From Clostridia bacterium (GTDB lineage: Bacteria > Bacillota > Clostridia > Oscillospirales > CAG-272): 48,578 nucleotides of DNA. The DNA lies in the NCBI GenBank assembly GCA_017453365.1, contig JAFTKH010000010.1:1-48578 (forward strand), written 5' to 3'. Both the position numbers and the translations under genes were made by a program. Shown here one piece after another: positions 42,939-48,578 of the stretch. The notes beneath the pieces are model-generated. The model did not search any database. It had not been told where the DNA came from and saw only the letters and a program-made list of their open reading frames with translations. Numbering within the stretch: position 1 is the first letter of the stretch; every line of letters starts with the position of its first letter.

Positions 42939-44086
42939 TGTCGGATATAAAACGAATATGCCTTGTATCGAGTCAATACCTTCCTCACGTAGGCGGTGTT
43001 GAGAATTACGTATACAATCTTTCGCGTGAGCTTGCGAGGCGGGGACACTCGGTAACCATCGTGACCTCTCTTGCAGACGGCACACGGGAATATGAGCGCG
43101 AGGGGAATATTGAAATATTCCGTCTCCCCTCTCTTCAGCTTATGAACGGGCGCTTCCCCGTTTTGAAAAAAAGCAAGACGCTTAAGCGAGTCTCGCGTGA
43201 GCTCTCCGAGCGTAATTTCGACCTGATGATAGTCAATATGCGCTTCTTCTTCATCTCCCTTTGGGCAGTGAAGCTTGCAAGGAGGCTCGGGGTGAGGTGT
43301 ATAATGCTCGACCACGGCTCGAGCCATCTGAATACGGGCGGAAAGCTGACGAGTAAGCTTGGAGAGCTCTTCGAGCACTGGATAACTTGGCGTGAGAAGC
43401 GCTACTGTAAGACCTTCGCTGGAGTCTCGAAGGAATCGCTCGGCTGGCTCAGACACTTTGGGATAGAATCGGACGTGCTCCTTTGTAACGCCGTGGACCT
43501 CGAGACCTTTGAGAAATATCGCGACGAGCCCGTACGGGATTTCAGACGCGAGTACGGTATTCCCGAGGGTGCTACCGTCATAACCTTCGTCGGCAGATTG
43601 ACCGTAGAGAAGGGAATAGAGCAGCTTGTGAACGCCGTCAGGCGTATCAACGAGGAAAGAGACGACGTCTACCTTCTCGCGGCGGGCGGCGGCTATCTTC
43701 TTGAGCGGCTCGAGCGCGTGAAGAGCAAGAACACCTACTTCGTCGGTCAGGTTTCGACGCCCGAGGTAGCGTCCCTCCTCGCCGCAGGCGATATTTTCTG
43801 CCTTCCGTCCTTCTCGGAGGGCTTCCCCACCTGCGTCATTGAGGCGTGCGTCGCGCATAATTACATTATTACCACCTATCGCGGAGACGCGAAGGAAATA
43901 GTCACGGACAGAGAACACGGAATAATACTCCCCGATAATAACGAGGACGGAGTATACGAGGCTCTCCTTGGCGTGCTCGATGACCCCGAGCACAGACGTG
44001 CCGCGGCAGAACTGTGCTACAGTACCGTTGTGAACAATTACACCTGGCGTCATACTGCTGACGCGATTATAAATCTCATTGGATAA
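42938..44086 (+). CDS. GT4 family glycosyltransferase
   Basis: A 382-residue GT-B enzyme. Acceptor domain: YLPHVGGVENYVYNLSREL. Donor domain: FVGRLTVEKGIEQLVNAV, then FCLPSFSEGFPTCVIEACV with the E-x7-E pair. It begins at ATG 42938, sharing one base with the stop of the preceding gene (TAATG); GAGGAAAAG lies before it. Longer upstream reading would run through the previous gene and has no support. Confidence 0.93.
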   Translation: MSDIKRICLVSSQYLPHVGGVENYVYNLSRELARRGHSVTIVTSLADGTREYEREGNIEIFRLPSLQLMNGRFPVLKKSKTLKRVSRELSERNFDLMIVNMRFFFISLWAVKLARRLGVRCIMLDHGSSHLNTGGKLTSKLGELFEHWITWREKRYCKTFAGVSKESLGWLRHFGIESDVLLCNAVDLETFEKYRDEPVRDFRREYGIPEGATVITFVGRLTVEKGIEQLVNAVRRINEERDDVYLLAAGGGYLLERLERVKSKNTYFVGQVSTPEVASLLAAGDIFCLPSFSEGFPTCVIEACVAHNYIITTYRGDAKEIVTDREHGIILPDNNEDGVYEALLGVLDDPEHRRAAAELCYSTVVNNYTWRHTADAIINLIG

Positions 44087-44103
44087 GATATGAAAGGAGC
44101 GAT

Positions 44104-45354
44104 ATGGATACAGAGGTTTCTAAAAAGCTTGGCAAAAGTGTCCTATGGAATACTGTTGGGGCGCTTTTCTTCCTCGTTTGTCAATGGCTGATAACTGTCC
44201 TCGTCGTCAGATTTTCCGACGACTACACGAATGCGGGAATCCTGTCGCTCGCTATGTCGGTTACCAATATCTTCGCGATAATCGCGCTTTTTAACGTGCG
44301 TAATTATCAGGTCTCTGATACCGAGGAGAGATTTTCGGCGTCCGATTACGTCTCCCACCGTATAGTCACCTGTCTTGCGGCACTTATACTTTGCATAGCG
44401 GTTGCCCTAATAGGCGGATATCCTCCCGTGACCGCCGTGTGTATTATCGCGTATATGGTCTTAAAGCTTACCGAGAATTTCGCCGACGTATTTCACGGAA
44501 TTGCGCAGAAGCGCTGGCGGCTCGATATCGTTGGTATATCGTTTATCATACGCGGAACGCTTATAGTGGGAGTCTTCACGGTTGCGTTTCTTCTGACGAA
44601 GAATCTCGCCGTGACCCTCTCGCTTATGGCGGTGTCGAACGTGCTCGCTCTTTTGCTCTACGACTTCAACAAAATCAGAAAGCTCGAGAGACTTTCTTTA
44701 AAAATCGATAAGGAGAAGATTTTCTCCCTCTCGAAAATATGCCTTCCTATGGTAGGCTACGGCCTGTGTATTCACTCGATTATGCCGCTGGCGAAATGTA
44801 TCCTCGAGGCATATCACGGCGAGGAGGCACTCGGCTACTACGGCTCGGTGACCACCGTCGCCACGCTGATACAGGCGTTCTCCATAATGATTTTCACTCC
44901 CTTGATAGGCGTGTTTACGGAGCATTACCGTGACGGAGACAGACGCGCGCTGGTGAAGCTTATACTGAAATTGCTCGTAATGATCTTGGCTATTACCGCC
45001 CTCGCCTCTCTTGCGACGGCACTCCTCGGTGAGTGGGCAATGGTGCTCGTCTTCGGCGAGGAGATACGCGATTACGTATACCTTCTCTATCCGACCATAG
45101 TTGCGAGCTCGCTTACTGCATTCGTATGGCTTATGGGAATGCTTCTTGTCGTTATGAGAGCTATGAAGACCTTGCTTATAGGCTCGCTCGCAGGGCTCGC
45201 CGTGTCAGTAGCTCTCTCGTTCGCTCTTATCCCCGGTACAGTGTACACGGGCACGAATATCGCGCTTATCGTAGGCTTCTCGGTTATAACCCTTATATAT
45301 CTTCTTCGTTTCGCGGTATATGTTGCCGCACCCGCCACAATGGAAAAAGACTGA
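44104..45354 (+). CDS. Wzx-type oligosaccharide flippase
   Basis: A 416-residue membrane protein with about 12 hydrophobic segments. The N terminus KKLGKSVLWNTVGALFFLVCQW and RFSDDYTNAGILSLAMSV is typical of the polysaccharide_synt family. It would flip undecaprenyl-linked repeat units outward. GAAAGGAG precedes the ATG. An ABC exporter is encoded in the same operon, so two export routes coexist. Only distantly similar to the flippase-like protein at 8653-10065. Confidence 0.9.
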   Translation: MDTEVSKKLGKSVLWNTVGALFFLVCQWLITVLVVRFSDDYTNAGILSLAMSVTNIFAIIALFNVRNYQVSDTEERFSASDYVSHRIVTCLAALILCIAVALIGGYPPVTAVCIIAYMVLKLTENFADVFHGIAQKRWRLDIVGISFIIRGTLIVGVFTVAFLLTKNLAVTLSLMAVSNVLALLLYDFNKIRKLERLSLKIDKEKIFSLSKICLPMVGYGLCIHSIMPLAKCILEAYHGEEALGYYGSVTTVATLIQAFSIMIFTPLIGVFTEHYRDGDRRALVKLILKLLVMILAITALASLATALLGEWAMVLVFGEEIRDYVYLLYPTIVASSLTAFVWLMGMLLVVMRAMKTLLIGSLAGLAVSVALSFALIPGTVYTGTNIALIVGFSVITLIYLLRFAVYVAAPATMEKD

Positions 45355-45371
45355 TAAAGAAAGGCTAAAGT

Positions 45372-46232
45372 ATGGAACAGAAAATACCGAAGATTATTCA
45401 CTACTGCTGGTTCGGCGGAAATCCTCTTCCGGAGGCAGCAGTGAAATGTATGGAAAGCTGGAAAAAATACTGCCCCGACTATGAAATTATGGAGTGGAAC
45501 GAGGAGAATTTCCCGACAGACTTCAACGATTACGTGAAGGAGGCATACGAGGCGAAGAAATGGGCGTTCGTCTCCGATGTGGCGCGCCTTTATGCCCTCG
45601 TCCGGTACGGCGGAGTTTATATGGATACGGATATCGAGGTGGTGAAGAATATTGACGATATTCTTGTATACGATGCCATCTCGGGCTTCGAGTCCTCGGG
45701 CTCTATTCCTACGGGAATGATGGCGGCGAAGAAGGGACATCCATTCTTTATAGACCTATTGCACGATTATGACGGGGAGCATTTCATAATGGAGGACGGC
45801 TCATACAATATGACGACGAACGTCGTCAGAATTACCGAACCCTGTCTCGCTAACGGACTGAAGCTCAATAATAAGGAGCAGACCGTCTGCGGCTTCACCT
45901 TCAAGCCTATGGATTACTTCTGTGCGAAGGATGCGATAAGCGACGAGGTGAAGGTGACTGAGAACACCTACACCATCCACCACTTTAACAGCTCTTGGAT
46001 AACCGATGAGAAGAGATGGGCGAAGGAGTACAGAATAAGGCATAAGAAGCTTCTTCCGAGATTTATCGCTCCGCACGTCAGCTGCTTCCTTGCCGCGTGG
46101 AAGTTCCGCGGTATATTCGCCGCCTTTGGCGAGATAGGTGTATATTTGAAGAGCAAGAGGAAGATGAAGGAGCAGATGAAGAAATACAGACAGTCACGCC
46201 TGAATAAGAAGACACAGGGAGAGACGTTATGA
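45372..46232 (+). CDS. GT32-type (Gly_transf_sug, DXD) glycosyltransferase
   Basis: A 286-residue capsular-type glycosyltransferase. It starts IPKIIHYCWFGGNPLP, has FVSDVARLYALVRYGGVYMDTDIEV, where the DTD triad binds metal and nucleotide sugar, and a late HHFNSSW. The C terminus is basic (KKYRQSRLNKK), suiting contact with the membrane. Sugar unknown. It overlaps wecB by 4 bases (ATGA). Confidence 0.92.
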   Translation: MEQKIPKIIHYCWFGGNPLPEAAVKCMESWKKYCPDYEIMEWNEENFPTDFNDYVKEAYEAKKWAFVSDVARLYALVRYGGVYMDTDIEVVKNIDDILVYDAISGFESSGSIPTGMMAAKKGHPFFIDLLHDYDGEHFIMEDGSYNMTTNVVRITEPCLANGLKLNNKEQTVCGFTFKPMDYFCAKDAISDEVKVTENTYTIHHFNSSWITDEKRWAKEYRIRHKKLLPRFIAPHVSCFLAAWKFRGIFAAFGEIGVYLKSKRKMKEQMKKYRQSRLNKKTQGETL

Positions 46233-47326
46233 AAAAGGTAATGCTGGTATTCGGGACGCGTCCCGAGGCGATAAAGATGTGCCCGCTCGTGAACGAGCTG
46301 AAGAAGAGAAAAACGGTAGAGACGGTAGTGTGCGTAACGGGACAGCACAGACAGATGCTCGACCAGGTGCTCGAGGCGTTCTCGGTAACTCCCGATTACG
46401 ACCTCTCCATTATGAAGGCAGGGCAGACGCTTTTTGATATAACTACGAACATTTTAAATAATATTAAGATTGTTCTTGAGAAAGAAGCACCTGACGTTGT
46501 TCTCGTGCACGGCGATACCTCTACGACCTTCGTTACCGCCCTCGCTTGCTTTTACTTACAAATTCCTGTCGGTCACGTTGAGGCAGGACTCAGAACCTAT
46601 AATATCCACTCTCCTTTTCCGGAGGAGTTTAACAGACAGGCAGTTTCAGTTATTTCGAAGTATAATTTCGCACCTACCGAGCTATCGAGGGACAATCTTC
46701 TTAGAGAGGGAAAGAACCCCGATACAATCTTCATAACGGGCAACACCGCGATAGACGCGCTGAAGACCACCGTCAGAGAGGATTTCTCGCATCCCGAGCT
46801 CGACTGGGCAGAGGGGAGTAAGCTCATACTGATTACGGCTCACAGGCGTGAGAATCTCGGCCAGCCTATGCATAATATGTTCCGTGCGATACGCCGCGTA
46901 ATAGAGGAGCACCCCGACGTGAAGGCGCTTTATCCAATCCATATGAACCCCGCAGTGAGAGAGGCTGCTGCCGAGGAGCTCGGTGATTGTGAGAGCATAC
47001 ACATAATCGAGCCGCTCGAGGTTCTCGACTGCCATAATATTATGGCTCGCTCCTATATGATACTTACCGACTCGGGAGGAATACAGGAGGAAGCGCCCTC
47101 GCTCGGAAAACCCGTGCTCGTTATGAGAGACACGACAGAGCGCCCCGAGGGAATTAAGGCAGGAACGCTGAAGCTCGTCGGAACGGACGAAGAGACCATC
47201 TACGAGAATTTCAAGCTTCTTTTGGAAAATAGCGAAGAATACGATAAGATGTCGAAGGCGAGCAACCCGTACGGAGACGGCTTCGCCTCGAGGAGAATTG
47301 CCGACGTCTTGGAAAGGGATGAGTAA
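46229..47326 (+). CDS. wecB: UDP-N-acetylglucosamine 2-epimerase (non-hydrolysing)
   Basis: A 365-residue GT-B-like epimerase converting UDP-GlcNAc to UDP-ManNAc in the cytosol. Motifs are MLVFGTRPEAIKMCPLV, VHGDTSTTF, GHVEAGLRT, FPEEFNRQ, ITAHRREN and LTDSGGIQEEAPSLGKPVLVMRDTTERPEG. It implies ManNAc, or a sugar made from it such as ManNAcA, in the glycan; no WecC dehydrogenase is in the operon, so ManNAc itself is likelier. Confidence 0.96.
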   Translation: MKKVMLVFGTRPEAIKMCPLVNELKKRKTVETVVCVTGQHRQMLDQVLEAFSVTPDYDLSIMKAGQTLFDITTNILNNIKIVLEKEAPDVVLVHGDTSTTFVTALACFYLQIPVGHVEAGLRTYNIHSPFPEEFNRQAVSVISKYNFAPTELSRDNLLREGKNPDTIFITGNTAIDALKTTVREDFSHPELDWAEGSKLILITAHRRENLGQPMHNMFRAIRRVIEEHPDVKALYPIHMNPAVREAAAEELGDCESIHIIEPLEVLDCHNIMARSYMILTDSGGIQEEAPSLGKPVLVMRDTTERPEGIKAGTLKLVGTDEETIYENFKLLLENSEEYDKMSKASNPYGDGFASRRIADVLERDE

Positions 47327-47331
47327 AGGGT

Positions 47332-48042
47332 ATGTCGAAGGTATTGATAATAATTCCCGCATACAACGAAGAGGCGAATATCGAGCGCGTGGTCGACGTC
47401 CTTATGAAGGACTATCCGCAGTATGATTACGTGGTAGTGAACGACGGCTCGCGCGACAGAACGCTCGAGATATGTAAGCAGAGAGGCTACAACTACCTCA
47501 ATATGCCGATAAACGTGGGGCTCTCGGGCGGCGTGCAGGCAGGAATGATGTACGCCTACGAGCACGGTTACGACTGCGCTATACAGTTCGACGGAGACGG
47601 ACAGCACGACCCGAAATATATCGAGCCTATGGTGAAGAAGATAGAGGAGGGCTACGATATCTGTATTGGCTCTCGCTTCGTCACCGAGAAGAAGCCGCAT
47701 TCGCTCCGTATGCTCGGAAGCAATATGATAGAGTTCATCATTCGACTCACGACGGGCAAAAAAATAAAAGACCCGACCTCGGGAATGCGCATGTTCAATA
47801 AAGAAACCATTAAAATCATGGCGGAAACCTTCGACTACGGCCCCGAGCCCGATACTATGGCGCATCTTATCCGCTGTGGCGCGAAGATATGCGAGGTGCA
47901 GGTAGAGATGCACGAGAGAATTGCCGGCGAGAGCTACTTGGATCTTCGCCGCTCGGTGAAGTATATGACTCATATGTTCTTCTCCATCATTTTCATTCAG
48001 TGGTGCAGAAAAAAGGTTAAGCTCGGAGGTAGAGAAAAATGA
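47332..48042 (+). CDS. Polyprenyl-phosphate glycosyltransferase (DPM1-like GT2)
   Basis: A 236-residue GT2 enzyme of the dolichol-phosphate-mannose-synthase group. Motifs are IIPAYNEEANIERVV, VVNDGSRDRT, NVGLSGGVQAG, QFDGDGQHDPKYI, and DPTSGMRMF. It moves a hexose from UDP- or GDP-sugar to undecaprenyl phosphate, forming the donor used by outside-facing GT-C enzymes. Pairing with a DUF2304 gene (next, overlap ATGA) is common. The DUF6020-like protein may use its product. Confidence 0.93.
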   Translation: MSKVLIIIPAYNEEANIERVVDVLMKDYPQYDYVVVNDGSRDRTLEICKQRGYNYLNMPINVGLSGGVQAGMMYAYEHGYDCAIQFDGDGQHDPKYIEPMVKKIEEGYDICIGSRFVTEKKPHSLRMLGSNMIEFIIRLTTGKKIKDPTSGMRMFNKETIKIMAETFDYGPEPDTMAHLIRCGAKICEVQVEMHERIAGESYLDLRRSVKYMTHMFFSIIFIQWCRKKVKLGGREK

Positions 48043-48401
48043 CGTTAGCCCTGAGAATTGTTCTTATCGTAACCTCGGTTATAGTGAGCCTTTACGTCCT
48101 CCGTAAGATACGTAAAGCACAGCTAAATATCGACGACGCCTTTTACTGGATTGCCGTTGCGGTGATTTTGCTGGTTATGAGTATTTTCCCCATTGTACCG
48201 ACCTATCTCTCCACACTCATAGGAATAGAGTCGCCATCGAACTTCGTCTTCCTCGTTATGATATTTTTAGCTTTCGTGAAGCTCTTCGAGCAGTCTATAG
48301 AGTTCTCCATACAAAAATACAGGCTCAATAAGCTGATACAGAAAATCGCATTACAAGATCATCTAGACGCAGAGCCAAAGGATGGCGATCATAGCAAATA
48401 A
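48039..48401 (+). CDS. DUF2304 family small membrane protein
   Basis: A 120-residue protein with three hydrophobic segments (about 3-18, 35-55, 66-86) and a charged C-terminal helix. The pattern YVLRKIRKAQLNIDDAFYWIAVAVILL and IESPSNFVFLVMIFLAFVKLF fits DUF2304. These proteins usually follow polyprenyl-P glycosyltransferases and may help handle or flip the lipid-linked sugar. Last gene of the polysaccharide operon. Confidence 0.9.
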   Translation: MTLALRIVLIVTSVIVSLYVLRKIRKAQLNIDDAFYWIAVAVILLVMSIFPIVPTYLSTLIGIESPSNFVFLVMIFLAFVKLFEQSIEFSIQKYRLNKLIQKIALQDHLDAEPKDGDHSK

Positions 48402-48408
48402 AAAAGCA

Positions 48409-48440
48409 AAGGACACCCACATGGGGTGTCCTTATTTTTG
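48409..48440 (+). terminator. Terminator of the polysaccharide operon
   Basis: Stem AAGGACACCC (48409-48418) / GGGTGTCCTT (48424-48433), 5-base loop, followed by ATTTTTG. It starts 7 bases after the DUF2304 stop codon. Confidence 0.9.
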
Positions 48441-48449
48441 TATAACGAA

Positions 48450-48472
48450 AACCACGCGATAGTCGCGTGGTT
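48450..48472. mobile_element. Hairpin at the possible left end of an insertion sequence
   Basis: Perfect 10-bp stem AACCACGCGA / TCGCGTGGTT with a TAG loop. It lacks a T run, so it is not a terminator. IS200/IS605 elements carry such subterminal hairpins, recognised as single strands by the TnpA transposase. Identification rests on this hairpin plus the next features; the element itself runs off the window. Confidence 0.4.
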
Positions 48473-48497
48473 CAAAAGAGGTTAACCGGTGAGGAAA

Positions 48498-48565
48498 AAT
48501 CCTCCGTTTGTGGTATAATTAGAATTGACCTGCCAGTCGAAACTAAAAAACACAAACGGAGGATT
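48498..48565 (+). promoter_or_regulatory. Internal promoter and RBS-hiding inverted repeat before the last gene
   Basis: The arms AATCCTCCGTTTGTG (48498-48512) and CACAAACGGAGGATT (48551-48565) are perfect complements. Between them lies an extended -10 TGGTATAAT (48511-48519). Only transcripts entering from upstream contain both arms, and in these the GGAGG ribosome binding site would be hidden. Transcripts from the inner promoter lack the left arm and stay translatable. This is the scheme known from transposase genes. Confidence 0.65.
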
Positions 48566-48569
48566 ATCT

Positions 48570-48578
48570 ATGAAAAAG
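48570..48578 (+). CDS. Start of a gene cut by the window end, probably a transposase
   Basis: ATG at 48570 follows GGAGG (48559-48563) by 6 bases and reads MKK before the window ends. The hidden ribosome binding site and the hairpin upstream suggest a transposase, but no protein sequence is available to prove it. Confidence 0.5.

Noticed and set aside
42875..44053. 392-codon open frame on the minus strand across the GT4 gene
   Set aside because: Opposite a gene with all GT4 motifs; no recognisable domain; shadow frame.
1..48578. CRISPR arrays, rRNA genes, prophage genes
   Set aside because: No regularly spaced repeats, no rRNA signature and no phage structural or integrase genes were seen.

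Overview
The window looks like chromosome of an uncultured Bacillota, most likely class Clostridia from a gut-type habitat. The evidence is a CIRCE/HrcA operator, a YdbC-type PC4 protein, a FakA/DegV/PlsX lipid cluster, a YerC-led histidine operon with short HisG plus HisZ, a glutamate dehydrogenase close to the Clostridium symbiosum enzyme, AGGAG-type ribosome binding sites and clear TTGACA-17-TATAAT promoters. Finer placement is not possible by eye. No rRNA, tRNA or CRISPR array was seen.

Layout. 1-236: no gene, a nested inverted repeat. 237-2829 (-): clpB with a CIRCE operator, broken by a homopolymer frameshift near the start and an in-frame stop near the end. 3102-4037 (+): heavy-metal exporter of the ArsP_2 type. 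4129-6081 (+): serine beta-lactamase-fold hydrolase, sharing a two-way terminator with a small YdbC gene (-). 6614-8656 (+): U32 family enzyme of the RlhA type, convergent with a flippase-like gene (-). 10268-11617 (+): glutamate dehydrogenase. 11618-12115: no intact gene; it holds a 3' gene remnant, a terminator, four copies of a short TGnCA...TGTC repeat, and the terminator of the next operon. 12116-15727 (-): a CofE-like ligase followed by two tandem GH88 hydrolases. 15911-21141 (-): fakA-plsX-degV-GNAT-ACP, ending in the wreck of a glycoside hydrolase gene. 21142-21473: two divergent promoters, a hairpin-rich leader and a palindromic operator.

21474-29030 (+) is a ten-gene histidine operon, yerC-hisZ-hisG-hisD-hisC-hisB-hisH-hisA-hisF-hisIE, with most genes overlapping. 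It covers every step from PRPP to histidine except histidinol-phosphate phosphatase. A palindrome over the -10 box fits control by the TrpR-like YerC protein.

29366-48401 (+) is one 19-kb, 15-gene surface-polysaccharide operon. It has one recognised promoter at the front, a leader carrying a match to the core of the ops (RfaH) element, and a terminator at the end. It encodes six glycosyltransferase genes of GT2, GT4 and GT32 type plus three multi-domain glycosyltransferases, an ABC-2 exporter, a Wzx-type flippase, WecB, a methyltransferase with a long coiled coil (WbdD-like layout), two membrane proteins sharing an outside domain, and a DUF2304 protein. After its terminator the window ends in what looks like the left end of an insertion sequence, with a promoter and a ribosome binding site hidden by an inverted repeat.

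Two systems deserve most attention. The fakA-plsX-degV-ACP-GNAT operon reads as a complete route from free fatty acid to an N-acylated product. The polysaccharide operon combines a possible chain-capping methyltransferase and ruler, a processive-antitermination-like leader, and a paired membrane module.
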